Part shown: piece by piece, positions 55,470-63,473 of the stretch | How positions within the stretch are numbered: position 1 is the first letter of the stretch | Layout: every line of letters starts with the position of its first letter | From: Neoasaia chiangmaiensis | GTDB taxonomy: Bacteria > Pseudomonadota > Alphaproteobacteria > Acetobacterales > Acetobacteraceae | DNA: 64,000 bases | Assembly (NCBI RefSeq): GCF_002005465.1 | Contig: NZ_CP014691.1 | Coordinates: 2,824,001 to 2,888,000, forward strand | Reading direction: 5' to 3' | Notes under the pieces: model-generated | Database searches by the model: none | Told to the model about the DNA's origin: nothing | Seen by the model: only the letters and a program-made list of their open reading frames with translations | Made by a program: the position numbers and the translations under genes

Positions 55470-55679
55470 ATGAGCGACCTCGACCAGATAATGCGGACCG
55501 GCGAGCGTATACCGCTCCCCGGTGAGCCGAGGCCACCGCGCTTTCGCCCGTTTCTCTGGGTCGCTGCGATACTGGTAATGATCGCGATCGGGATCGAGGT
55601 TTTCTGGCCGATCCCTAAATCACGTCCATTGCCATTCTGCGGTAACGCCGGGCAAAACGCGGAATGCGTCAAACGATAA
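55470..55679 (+). CDS. Small single-pass membrane protein, 69 residues
   Basis: Not recognised. Soluble Pro-rich N-terminus (TGERIPLPGEPRPPRFRP), one membrane segment (FLWVAAILVMIAIGIEVFW), then a short tail with two Cys (PFCGNAGQNAECVKR) that would lie in the periplasm and could form a disulfide. It starts 7 bases after thyX, probably co-transcribed. Confidence 0.7.
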   Translation: MSDLDQIMRTGERIPLPGEPRPPRFRPFLWVAAILVMIAIGIEVFWPIPKSRPLPFCGNAGQNAECVKR

Positions 55680-55718
55680 CTGCGGTCCTGCCGTTGCGCC
55701 GTATCCGAAATGCCAATT

Positions 55719-56042
55719 TCATTGAGCAGGCTTGTCCAACCCGAGCCAGGCGGGATGGCGGCGTTCGATCCATGCGAGAAGCGATGCGCTCAGGCGCCGG
55801 AACAATGGCACGTCTTCCGCCAGAAGAATGATTCCCACAGGAAGCATCCAGATACCGAGGATCGGCAGGAACCAGAGCATTCCGCCGATCAGGAACACGA
55901 TTGCGGTCGGGATACGGATCCATCGACGCTCCGGTGTCAGAAGCCATTGAACGGCGTTTCTCACCTTTGTCGGAAGGCGATCCAATAAAAGGTGAATGCG
56001 GCGTTGCCGTTCAGCTTCGTTGTCATTTTGATGAATGGCCAT
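55719..56042 (-). CDS. Conserved small membrane protein, 107 residues
   Basis: Charged N-terminus, amphipathic RIHLLLDRLPTKVRNAVQWL, then two membrane segments (IPTAIVFLIGGMLWFLPIL and MLPVGIILLAEDVPLF) and a basic C-terminal helix ending in HPAWLGLDKPAQ. The GxWMLPxGxxLLAxDxP arrangement is a recurring alphaproteobacterial family of unknown function. Convergent with the 69-residue gene. Confidence 0.75.
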   Translation of the reverse strand: MAIHQNDNEAERQRRIHLLLDRLPTKVRNAVQWLLTPERRWIRIPTAIVFLIGGMLWFLPILGIWMLPVGIILLAEDVPLFRRLSASLLAWIERRHPAWLGLDKPAQ

Positions 56043-56162
56043 GATACTTTAACGGCATACCGAATTTTTTGTTCCTTCGGCACTTTGCCTGGGTCTGCGC
56101 GTTTCTGTTCCCAGCATCACGCGAGACATTTTCGGCAACTATATGCATGAAGGGAATGTGAC

Positions 56163-56378
56163 ATGGTGAGGTATGCGACACTCGACAGCTTGTACCTGGC
56201 CATCAAAAATGGCGAGATCGACCTGTCAGCCAACCTGCCGACTTTCGGTGGGGATGAGCCGATCGACGTGCCGGAAATCTGGTCCTGGGATCCATATCGT
56301 TTCATGACCGGCACATGCGCTGCGGATTTGATATTGATCCCGCGCGATGAATGGGAAGGCGACGTTAAATACGACTGA
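56163..56378 (+). CDS. Hypothetical 71-residue acidic protein
   Basis: Not recognised. Begins MVRYATLDSLYLAIKNGEID and has FGGDEPIDVPEIWSWDPYRF, with many Asp/Glu and Trp. A GAAGGGAATG stretch provides a ribosome-binding site. The LDSLYLAIKNGEIDLSANLPTFGG pattern (abridged) looks like a folded domain, not random frame. Isolated gene. Confidence 0.65.
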   Translation: MVRYATLDSLYLAIKNGEIDLSANLPTFGGDEPIDVPEIWSWDPYRFMTGTCAADLILIPRDEWEGDVKYD

Positions 56379-56427
56379 GCGTATCGCCCAATGCCACTAT
56401 TGCGGCCGCATCCAAATATACCTGCCG

Positions 56428-56514
56428 TTATCTGAGGTTGTGCCCGATGATATGAGAGATGGTGGACGCCAGAAAGCTGATGACCCGCTGTAGCAGGCCG
56501 CGTTCATAACTCAT
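56428..56514 (-). CDS. Possible 28-residue amphipathic peptide
   Basis: MSYERGLLQRVISFLASTIS followed by HIIGHNLR. A GGAAGC ribosome-binding site is 4 bases from the ATG. Helical wheel by eye gives a hydrophobic face (L, I, F, V) with a basic end. It is third in a minus-strand row of tiny genes. Too short for homology; could be a leader peptide or type I toxin-like peptide. Confidence 0.4.
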   Translation of the reverse strand: MSYERGLLQRVISFLASTISHIIGHNLR

Positions 56515-56612
56515 GATGCTTCCAGTTATGCACAGATTTGGTGGATGGTGTCGTGGGCATGATTGTGGAGAAACTGCCCCAGACATGTGAATCATGGGGA
56601 GAACGGCAGCAT

Positions 56613-56738
56613 CTAGAATGCATGAGGAGAGAAGCCGGCCGCCCACGTCAATGCGATGATGAAAGCGCCGGCCAGTCCGATCAGCGCACATACGGCCACC
56701 CACCCGGCGCGTGAACTATCGGGCGGAACGGAAAACAT
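56613..56738 (-). CDS. Membrane microprotein, 41 residues
   Basis: MFSVPPDSSRAGWVAVCALI then GLAGAFIIALTWAAGFSPHAF. One membrane segment (WVAVCALIGLAGAFIIALTW). GGGAG precedes the ATG at good spacing and overlaps the end of the upstream 55-residue gene. Composition and spacing strongly suggest a translated membrane peptide of unknown function. Confidence 0.65.
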   Translation of the reverse strand: MFSVPPDSSRAGWVAVCALIGLAGAFIIALTWAAGFSPHAF

Positions 56739-56750
56739 GGCGATATCTCC

Positions 56751-56918
56751 CTAGGCGGCCTGAGTAAATCGGGGCGATTCGAAAAGCATCGCCTGCGGTG
56801 CAGCCTGTTCGGTATGCTGCGTGCCGGGTGTCACAGACCCCACAGGCCAGAAAAGCGCAATGAGAACAATCAATACAATGACGATGCCGATACCGATTGC
56901 GATGTTTCTGGTATTCAT
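56751..56918 (-). CDS. Membrane microprotein, 55 residues
   Basis: MNTRNIAIGIGIVIVLIVLI then ALFWPVGSV: a strongly hydrophobic N-terminal anchor followed by a polar, Gln/Pro/Thr-rich tail (TPGTQHTEQAAPQAMLF). AGGA lies 10 bases before the ATG. Its stop is 12 bases before the next microprotein start, forming a two-gene unit. Confidence 0.65.
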   Translation of the reverse strand: MNTRNIAIGIGIVIVLIVLIALFWPVGSVTPGTQHTEQAAPQAMLFESPRFTQAA

Positions 56919-57006
56919 GTGAATAATCCTGCGAAAGCAGAAGTATTTCAGGGGGCAGGCGGCCTGGAAATTGGTGTTCTAAAGCGGCCTGCCAAAAATA
57001 CCCGCG

Positions 57007-57186
57007 CTATTGGCCTGTTTTCCTTGGGGTCATGGCGTTGCCGGTTGCCTCAGGTGTCAGGTCTGCTTCCCGCAGTCTCAGACCGCCACGCCTTCCGGTT
57101 CCCTGAACGGCGTAATGCGCAGCACCGTAATGCGGTGGCTTATGTCGGGATTTTGTCGACTTGTGCGTGTGAGCCTTATGTGACAT
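57007..57186 (-). CDS. Small basic His/Lys-rich protein, 59 residues
   Basis: MSHKAHTHKSTKSRHKPPHY at the N-terminus, so very rich in His and Lys, then TGRRGGLRLREADLTPEATG. GGGAG at good spacing before the ATG at 57186. No hydrophobic segment. Could bind metal or nucleic acid; function unknown. It is divergent from the cold shock gene. Confidence 0.6.
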   Translation of the reverse strand: MSHKAHTHKSTKSRHKPPHYGAAHYAVQGTGRRGGLRLREADLTPEATGNAMTPRKTGQ

Positions 57187-57483
57187 GGCAGGTCTCCCTT
57201 GTGCCATCATTGCAACTGGGATGGGTGCGATTGCAGCGCAAGATCAGCATGGAAATAATTCTCTGGTGAGTGCTCTGTCTCGCGATCTGACCTAAATCTT
57301 TCCGTCTTCGCCCCCTGCTGGCGTGCTTTGAACTTCCCATTTCGGCTTTATGCATGCATATAATGTCGTGACGGGTGCTTCTGTGCGATCGTTGACGCAC
57401 GTTGTGTCTTCCGTTTCTCCCAGAAGTTATGTTCGCGCGCATATGTCCATGCGCGGCCGTCATGTCGAAAAAGGAGCCTTGTT
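57187..57483. other. Leader region of the cold shock gene
   Basis: 297 bases with no supportable coding frame. A TATAAT-like string (ATATAATG near 57360) about 125 bases upstream of the csp start would give a long 5' UTR, as is usual for cold shock mRNAs. AAGGAGCC near 57471 is the ribosome-binding site. Confidence 0.45.
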
Positions 57484-57690
57484 ATGGCAACAGGCACCGT
57501 AAAATGGTTCAACCCTACCAAGGGTTTTGGTTTTATCGCACCGAGTGAGGGTGGAGACGACGTTTTCGTCCATATTTCCGCCCTTGAGCGCGGGAACATC
57601 CCCACCCTTAATGAAGGGCAGCAGGTTTCCTACGAGATCGAAGTAGGCAAGAACGGCAAGAAATCTGCCGGAAGTCTTCAGGCCATATAA
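57484..57690 (+). CDS. Cold shock protein
   Basis: 68 residues, a single cold shock domain. RNP1 is KGFGFIAP and RNP2 is DVFVHISAL; starts [18 protein letters not shown]. It binds single-stranded nucleic acid as an RNA chaperone. Strong AAGGAG ribosome-binding site and its own terminator. Confidence 0.97.
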   Translation: MATGTVKWFNPTKGFGFIAPSEGGDDVFVHISALERGNIPTLNEGQQVSYEIEVGKNGKKSAGSLQAI

Positions 57691-57703
57691 GTCCTGTAAA
57701 AAG

Positions 57704-57730
57704 GCCGCCTTTCGCGAGGCGGCTTTTTTT
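57704..57730 (+). terminator. Rho-independent terminator of the cold shock gene
   Basis: GCCGCCT-TTCGCG-AGGCGGC followed by seven T, 14 bases after the stop. Confidence 0.95.
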
Positions 57731-57930
57731 GTGCTGCGCCTGTTGCGGAAGGTTTTCGGCACCTTCTGTATTCCAGGTTGAACTTCTCTGCTCAGGATCG
57801 CGTCGAAATCGTGCGAGGCAATAGCGTGGTCCTGGACGGCGCCCTGCATCGGTAAATACTAGAACGCTGGCCGAAACATCGTCATTCTGCCGGGCAAAGG
57901 ATGGCCGCCAGTCAGCAGGAGCACTCAGTG

Positions 57931-59019
57931 ATGCCCGTCATTGTCTATCAGTCCTTCAATTCTGCTGGCAGCAAGGTTGTTGGGGGAAGTAGCAATTATG
58001 CGAAATTGGTGGCGCAAAGGTTCACGCGCGATGCCAACAAATATGCCGTCGACAATGGTCATAATGCTCTTGTCATGCCGGAAACTACGCCTGTTCCGTC
58101 GGGACCGCTCCAGGGGCCGGCCAACCTTGTGCCTGTGACCGCCCTGCCATCCGGCAATAATCCTTCCCTCAACGAATGTGCCCAACCTCGTTCCCTGATG
58201 GGTAGTCACGTCAACCAGATATGGCAGCACTGCTCGCGTGAGATCGGTCAGCAGGCACCGGCTATTTTGGTGTGTGGCGAGTTGCACGATCCGGCGGAAG
58301 CATCAGGCGGCGCCTTGGTGGCGCTGCCGGACAAGGTTCGACGGGTTGTCAGTGAGCCATCAAGGGCAGGAAAATATCTTAACAATCAGGCATTCACCTG
58401 CTTCTCGGATAAAGGACCTCTGGTCGAGTTTCTTGCCAGCGGAAATGGTTACGTCGTCTATCGCCTGCATGATCTCTTGATTGCTTTTGTTCATGTTCCA
58501 AATGAGATCAGTAAAGACAATCAAAAAACGATCAGCTTCTATCGGGAAATATCAAGAAATATCCAGGGAAGACCTCTCGATGTTGTTATTGGCGATACAA
58601 ATCAGAAAGGTCAGAATTTTACTGCCCGGGCATTGCAGGAATTATATGGCGGTACACGCACATACGAGAATGCCATCGACCCGGCACATATCAATACGGT
58701 CGACACCTTGATCGGTCCCCGAAATGGCCCCTATCGCGGAGACGGTCGATCAGGAACGAATGCAAAGGCCACCGAAGCCTTTGACGTGGCCGTTTACTGC
58801 AGGGAAACGGTATCATGTCCTCGTGGGTTCTATATTTCCCAATCGTCGACAGGAACGACAGCCTCCGATCATTTGGGTATCTGCGTTGAAGTGGAACGTG
58901 CATCGACGAAACCCACATTAAAACGTAAATTCGGCGACGTGGCGCCACAGGCTGCAACCGACCCCAATCTTGGACCTGTCAGCAAGCGCGGTAAATTCAG
59001 CTTGGACACGCATCAGTAA
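57931..59019 (+). CDS. EEP-superfamily (DNase I/CdtB-fold) hydrolase with basic tail
   Basis: 362 residues from the ATG at 57931 (AGGAG upstream; an in-frame ATG 30 bases earlier has no proper site). All EEP elements appear in order: Asn in VIVYQSFNSAG, Glu in AILVCGELHD, His in LLIAFVHVPNE, Asp/Asn in DVVIGDTNQKG, Asp in AFDVAVYC, and TTASDHLGICVEV. The family cleaves phosphodiesters (DNA, RNA, phosphoinositides). The C-terminus carries two basic patches (TLKRKFGD and VSKRGKF). No signal peptide. The gene is clearly lower in GC than its neighbours, suggesting transfer. Substrate unknown. Confidence 0.75.
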   Translation: MPVIVYQSFNSAGSKVVGGSSNYAKLVAQRFTRDANKYAVDNGHNALVMPETTPVPSGPLQGPANLVPVTALPSGNNPSLNECAQPRSLMGSHVNQIWQHCSREIGQQAPAILVCGELHDPAEASGGALVALPDKVRRVVSEPSRAGKYLNNQAFTCFSDKGPLVEFLASGNGYVVYRLHDLLIAFVHVPNEISKDNQKTISFYREISRNIQGRPLDVVIGDTNQKGQNFTARALQELYGGTRTYENAIDPAHINTVDTLIGPRNGPYRGDGRSGTNAKATEAFDVAVYCRETVSCPRGFYISQSSTGTTASDHLGICVEVERASTKPTLKRKFGDVAPQAATDPNLGPVSKRGKFSLDTHQ

Positions 59020-59043
59020 AGACGACAGAGATCTATGCGGGGT

Positions 59044-59068
59044 GGCTATCGCGGCCGATTCGATAGCC
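59044..59068. terminator. Hairpin after the EEP gene
   Basis: GGCTATCG / CGATAGCC, perfect 8-bp stem with a 9-base loop, 24 bases after the EEP stop, followed by AAAATT. Weak terminator at best. Confidence 0.4.
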
Positions 59069-59148
59069 AAAATTCCATATCCGGGGTCGTGCGCGTTATA
59101 CGCGCCGCGCGCGTCGGGCAAGATGTTTTGATTTGCAAGAATTTCCGG

Positions 59149-59220
59149 TGCCGGATGAGGGATTTGAACCCCCGACCTTCGGTTTACAAAACCGCTGCAC
59201 TACCACTGTGCTAATCCGGC
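59149..59220 (-). tRNA. tRNA-Thr (anticodon TGT)
   Basis: 72-base cloverleaf: acceptor GCCGGAT/ATCCGGC, D arm GCAC/GTGC, anticodon loop TTTGTAA giving TGT, T arm GGGGG-TTCAAAT-CCCTC, discriminator A. CCA is not encoded (the bases that follow are CCG), unlike tRNA-Ala in this window. One G-A mismatch tops the anticodon stem. Confidence 0.93.
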
Positions 59221-59221
59221 G

Positions 59222-59253
59222 CGGCCCCGTTTTTGACCATGTGGACGGGGCCG
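59222..59253. terminator. Hairpin between aldA and tRNA-Thr
   Basis: CGGCCCCGT / ACGGGGCCG, a perfect 9-bp stem with a 14-base loop lying 15 bases past the aldA stop on the minus strand. There is no U-run beyond it; it may separate aldA from the tRNA. Confidence 0.55.
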
Positions 59254-59268
59254 GTCAAGAGTGATTCG

Positions 59269-60717
59269 TCAGGCGTTGAGATAGATCGTCTTGGTTTCAA
59301 CGTAGGCTTCGAGGCCATGCTGGCCGTCTTCACCGCCGATTCCGCTATCGCGATATCCATGGTGGAAACCCTGGGCCGCTTCGCCGCTCTCACGATTGAC
59401 GTAGATCTCACCGAAATCGAGATCGCTCGACATCTTCATGATCTGGTCGAGACTGTTGGTAAAGACATAGGCCGAAAGGCCATAGCGGCTGTCATTCGCC
59501 AGTTTCAGTGCCTCATCGTAGCTGTTCGTTTTCATGACCAGCATGACGGGACCGAACACCTCCTCATGCATGATGTCCATGTCGTGTGTGACGTTGGTCA
59601 GCAGTGTCGGCGCGTAGAACTGACCCTTGTCATACAGGCCGCCGGTCAGGCGTTCACCGCCGAACTCGAGCTTTGCCCCCTGTTCGATCGCGTGCTTGAC
59701 CATCTTGTCGACTTTCTCAAGCTCGGGACCGCAGACTTTCGGACCCATATCCGTGGCATCGTCCAGAGGATTGCCCACCTTCAGTTGCGCAATGCGATCG
59801 CGCAGCTTGCCGACGAAGCTGTCATAGACCTTGGCATCCACGTAGGTGCGCTCGTTGGCTGTGCAGACCTGTCCGGCATTGCCGTAGCGTGCGACGACGG
59901 CGGCTTCTACAGCACGGTTGAGATCGGCGTCGTCCGCGACGATGAACGGCGCCTTGCCGCCGAGTTCCAGACGGACGATCTTCAGGTGTTCCGCGGCGGC
60001 GGCCATGATCTTCTTGCCCGCCGGGGTGGAGCCCGTCATGGTGATAAGCCGCGTACCCGGATGGGCGACCAGCGGCACGCCCACGCGTGGCCCATCGCCT
60101 GTCACGATATTGACAACGCCGGCAGGAAATTCCGCCTCTGCGACAAGTTTTGCCAGTTCCAGAGCGGCCAGCGGCGTCATTTCATGCGGCTTGATGACGA
60201 TCGTGTTGCCGGCAGCCAGAGCCGGGCCCAGCTTGCGGGCGATCAGCGCCAGCGGGAAATTCCAGGCCGCAATCGCGCCGACAACCCCGACCGGCTTGCG
60301 GTCGATAAGGATTTTCTCGCCCGGGCGGCTGCCGGGGATGATCTCGCCCTGCAGACGCAACGCATTCTCGGCGGCGAAACGGATGAGTTTCGTTGCAAAG
60401 CCGACCTCGACGCGGCCTTCCTTGATCGGCTTGCCCATCTCCGAGGAGATGGTACGCGCGAGATGCTCGGCATCGCGTTCAATCAATGTGTTCAGCTTGT
60501 AGAGATAATCCGCGCGTTCGGTGGCGAGCTTCGCGCTCCAGCCCGGCAAGGCCCGTTCGGCGGCGGCCATGGCCTTGTCGACATCCGCGCCGGTACCATT
60601 GGCGACGCGAGAGAGCGTTTCGCCGGTTGCGGGATTTTCGACGTCCAGACGTTCGCCGCTGACGGCGGGCGTCCATTCGCCATTGATAAACAGATCGTAG
60701 CTATTTTGCAGCGCCAT
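59269..60717 (-). CDS. aldA: Lactaldehyde/glycolaldehyde dehydrogenase (AldA type)
   Basis: NAD-dependent aldehyde dehydrogenase, 482 residues. VGAIAAWNFPLALIARK, Glu in RLELGGKAPFIVADDAD, nucleophile Cys in GNAGQVCTANE. The C-terminal block EIYVNRESGEAAQGFHHGYR and SGIGGEDGQHGLEAYVETK is specific to the AldA branch (E. coli AldA has closely similar wording), separating it from succinate-semialdehyde dehydrogenases. Likely oxidises lactaldehyde or glycolaldehyde, relevant to sugar and diol oxidation. Confidence 0.9.
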   Translation of the reverse strand: MALQNSYDLFINGEWTPAVSGERLDVENPATGETLSRVANGTGADVDKAMAAAERALPGWSAKLATERADYLYKLNTLIERDAEHLARTISSEMGKPIKEGRVEVGFATKLIRFAAENALRLQGEIIPGSRPGEKILIDRKPVGVVGAIAAWNFPLALIARKLGPALAAGNTIVIKPHEMTPLAALELAKLVAEAEFPAGVVNIVTGDGPRVGVPLVAHPGTRLITMTGSTPAGKKIMAAAAEHLKIVRLELGGKAPFIVADDADLNRAVEAAVVARYGNAGQVCTANERTYVDAKVYDSFVGKLRDRIAQLKVGNPLDDATDMGPKVCGPELEKVDKMVKHAIEQGAKLEFGGERLTGGLYDKGQFYAPTLLTNVTHDMDIMHEEVFGPVMLVMKTNSYDEALKLANDSRYGLSAYVFTNSLDQIMKMSSDLDFGEIYVNRESGEAAQGFHHGYRDSGIGGEDGQHGLEAYVETKTIYLNA

Positions 60718-60826
60718 GGTTTCGTTTCCTTCCTCGCTCCTTCGGACATGTCCGGACCGAAAGAGGCTATCGGGGATTCGAACGGGTCAGGGCGACGAAG
60801 TTCCCGGTAACGACGTTAAACATCGG

Positions 60827-61000
60827 TCATGGTTTGTCGGGAGCCGGCGCCGGACGCGTGAGATCCGGAGGGGGCGGCAGATGCGGTGAATTGTCGATGA
60901 TGCCATAGCCATCCGCCGCGTAACCATGGTGTTTCGCGCCCGTGCCGGTGCAGCCCGCCAATGACAGGCAGAAGCCGATCCACATAAGGCCGCGCATCAT
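60827..61000 (-). CDS. Small lipoprotein, 57 residues
   Basis: MMRGLMWIGFCLSLAGC at the N-terminus has a lipobox (LAGC, Cys17) for lipidation, then a short Gly/His/Tyr stretch (KHHGYAADGYG) and a Pro-rich end (LPPPPDLTRPAPAPDKP). It starts in an ATGA with the mrp stop, so it is coupled to mrp. An exported lipid-anchored microprotein of unknown function. Confidence 0.78.
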   Translation of the reverse strand: MMRGLMWIGFCLSLAGCTGTGAKHHGYAADGYGIIDNSPHLPPPPDLTRPAPAPDKP

Positions 61001-62130
61001 CGATCCAGACGCAGGGACTGCGCAATGGCCCGCGCGACGGCGGTATAGGCGTGAGCACCTTCGCTGTCCGGTGAGGAGAGAACGATCGGCGCGCCGGCAT
61101 CGCCACTTGCGCGAATATCCGCCAGTAGCGGCACCTCACCGAGGAAAGGCACGCCGGATTCCTCCGCCTGCGCCCTGGCGCCGCCATGACCGAACAACTC
61201 GGTGCGGTGATTGCAGTTGGGGCAGCAGAAATAGGACATGTTCTCGATGAGGCCGAGGATCGGCACGTTCATCTTCTCGAACATCGCAACGCCCCTTCGC
61301 GCGTCGAGGAGGGCGATGTCCTGCGGCGTGGAGACGATGACCGCGCCACGCAGGCTGAGCTTCTGGGAAATCGTCAACTGGGCGTCGCCGGTGCCGGGGG
61401 GCATGTCGATGATTAGGACGTCGAGTTCCGGCCATGCGACATCGCCGAGAAACTGGCTGATCGCCCCCATGACCATCGGTCCACGCCAGATCATGGCCTG
61501 ACGCTCGTCGACCAGGAAACCGATCGACATGGCGTGCATGCCCCAGGCCTCGATCGGGATGATCTTGCCGTTCTCGACGAAAGGCTTGGCGGAATGGCCG
61601 AGCATGCGGGGCAGGGACGGGCCATAGATGTCGGCATCCAGCAGGCCGGTGCGCAGGCCCAGCTTCGCAAGCCCGGCGGCGAGGTTGACGGCGGTCGTGG
61701 ATTTGCCGACGCCACCCTTGCCGGATGCCACGGCAATGATCGCACGGACCTGCGGCAGGAGCTTTCCGGTCGGGCGCGTTTCCGGCGTGCCCGGGTTGTT
61801 GGCCGGGGAGTCGAGCCTGAAGGGCCGATGGCCGCCGCCCGCAGGTGGCTGGCCGGGCGCGCGGTGAGCGGTCAGGACGATGGTGGCACGCGTGATGCCG
61901 GGCAGGCGGGCCAGTGCCGCTTCCGCGCGGGGGCGCAGCGGTTCGATCCGGTGGGCGTCATCGCGTGAGGTAACGAGCGAGATCTGCGCGTGGCCGTCGC
62001 GAACGGCAATGCCTTCGAGCGATGCGAAGGAAAGAACGTTCGACGTGCCGCTTTCATCCTGAACGAGGCGGAGCGTTTCAAGAATTTTCCCGGAATCCGG
62101 GCCATTCTCGGGCGTGTCGGAAGACGTCAT
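60997..62130 (-). CDS. mrp: Mrp/ApbC iron-sulfur cluster carrier ATPase
   Basis: 377 residues. An N-terminal MIP18-like domain (about 1-95) is followed by a P-loop NTPase: VASGKGGVGKSTTAVNLA, DADIYGPSLPRMLG, IDMPPGTGDAQLT and the cluster-binding CCPNC in MSYFCCPNCNHRTELF. It carries and delivers 4Fe-4S clusters to apoproteins; queG and the rSAM protein are potential clients in this genome. Divergent from opgC. Confidence 0.94.
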   Translation of the reverse strand: MTSSDTPENGPDSGKILETLRLVQDESGTSNVLSFASLEGIAVRDGHAQISLVTSRDDAHRIEPLRPRAEAALARLPGITRATIVLTAHRAPGQPPAGGGHRPFRLDSPANNPGTPETRPTGKLLPQVRAIIAVASGKGGVGKSTTAVNLAAGLAKLGLRTGLLDADIYGPSLPRMLGHSAKPFVENGKIIPIEAWGMHAMSIGFLVDERQAMIWRGPMVMGAISQFLGDVAWPELDVLIIDMPPGTGDAQLTISQKLSLRGAVIVSTPQDIALLDARRGVAMFEKMNVPILGLIENMSYFCCPNCNHRTELFGHGGARAQAEESGVPFLGEVPLLADIRASGDAGAPIVLSSPDSEGAHAYTAVARAIAQSLRLDR

Positions 62131-62269
62131 GATATTCCTTTCGCGTCGGAGCGCGTCTGATATGGGTGTGTCATATCATGCGTGACGGCGTGGCGGGAAT
62201 GGATCAAGCGCGATCCGTCGCGTATGGATGCCGATCGGCGAACGAGAGAGCGGAGCTCAGGAAACTTAT

Positions 62270-63454
62270 ATGGACCAGGCCGCTTCAACGCCGCGCCCGC
62301 GGAAGCGTCGCGATCATCGCGTAGATGCCTTGCGAGGCGTGGCATTGCTGATGATGCTGTGCGACCACGTGCCGCAGGACTGGCTCAACCGCTTCACGCT
62401 GCGCAATGTCGGGTTTGCCGATGCCGCCGAGATTTTCGTCCTTCTGGCCGGGTACGCATCGTGGCTGGCTTATGGACGGCTCATCCTGCGCGGGCCGCCC
62501 GATGGCGGATGGAAAGCGGCTTTCGGACGGATTTTGCGGCGGTGCTGGCGGCTCTATCTTTTCCAGATGGTCATGCTGTTCGTCTCGGTGTTCACCATCC
62601 GGCAGTGGCGCCATTACGATCCTGTTCCGGTGGATTTCCTGGAGCCGGAGCTGGCCCATGGCAGCCATTGGCTCTGGGCCGTGCTGACGCTTCAGGCCTT
62701 GCCCAACAATCTCAACATCCTGCCGCTCTATATCCTGTTGTTGCTCGCCATTCCGGTCATGGTGTGGTTGTGGAAGATCTCTGCGAAGCTGCTGCTCGGC
62801 GTCAGCTTCGTATTATGGTGCATCGCCAACCTCGACCCGTCGATCAATATTCCGAACTGGCTCGACCCGGACGGTTGGTATTTCGACCCGCTGGCATGGC
62901 AGTTCATTTTCGTGCTGGGCATGTTGTCCGCCATATTGGCGGGCAGGAACGACGGGCATTTGCCGAGTCCGAGATGGCTGCGCTGGGTTTGCGGCATCTA
63001 CCTGGTCTGGGGTGTCTGGGAATGCTTCCCCTATCGCGACTGGGGGCTGCCGCCGCTCAATCCGCTGCCGGTACCGCATGCGGAGAAATCGACTCTGGCC
63101 CTGTGGCGCTGGCTAGAGGCCATGGCGATACTGGTCGTGGTCCAGTCTTCCGGCACGGCCTCACGCTTCTCGGAAACCCGGGGAGGGCAGGCATTGGCGG
63201 TTCTGGGGCGGCATTCGCTGGAAGTCTTCAGTCTTGGAACGGTACTGGACCTTTTCGCACGACTTGTGATGAACAGCTTCGGCACTGGCTGGGCCATCCA
63301 GATCGCAGTCAATGTCGGTGGTCTGGCGGGTGTCTATGGGGTGGCCCTGTGGCTCGATCATCATCGTCGTCAGGCCGCCCTGATGGCGGGGGAGACCCGG
63401 GCGCAGGCGCAGCGCGAGGCCATGCGGCCGGCCGGTGGTGACGGCGGGGGCTGA
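62270..63454 (+). CDS. OpgC-domain membrane acyltransferase-like protein
   Basis: 394 residues, about ten membrane segments. RDHRVDALRGVALLMMLCDH and ADAAEIFVLLAGYASWLAYG then ALAVLGRHSLEVFSLG are the OpgC signature (succinyltransferase of osmoregulated periplasmic glucans; acyltransferase-3-like fold). An AGGAAAC site precedes the ATG at 62270. Substrate unknown; no opgGH in the window. Confidence 0.88.
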   Translation: MDQAASTPRPRKRRDHRVDALRGVALLMMLCDHVPQDWLNRFTLRNVGFADAAEIFVLLAGYASWLAYGRLILRGPPDGGWKAAFGRILRRCWRLYLFQMVMLFVSVFTIRQWRHYDPVPVDFLEPELAHGSHWLWAVLTLQALPNNLNILPLYILLLLAIPVMVWLWKISAKLLLGVSFVLWCIANLDPSINIPNWLDPDGWYFDPLAWQFIFVLGMLSAILAGRNDGHLPSPRWLRWVCGIYLVWGVWECFPYRDWGLPPLNPLPVPHAEKSTLALWRWLEAMAILVVVQSSGTASRFSETRGGQALAVLGRHSLEVFSLGTVLDLFARLVMNSFGTGWAIQIAVNVGGLAGVYGVALWLDHHRRQAALMAGETRAQAQREAMRPAGGDGGG

Positions 63455-63473
63455 ATTGCGATATCCTGCGGTT

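Noticed and set aside
57176-57463. 95-codon minus-strand frame upstream of the cold shock gene
   Set aside because: Arg/His/Ser-rich shadow across the csp leader, no ribosome-binding site; the shorter frame at 57007-57186 is better supported.
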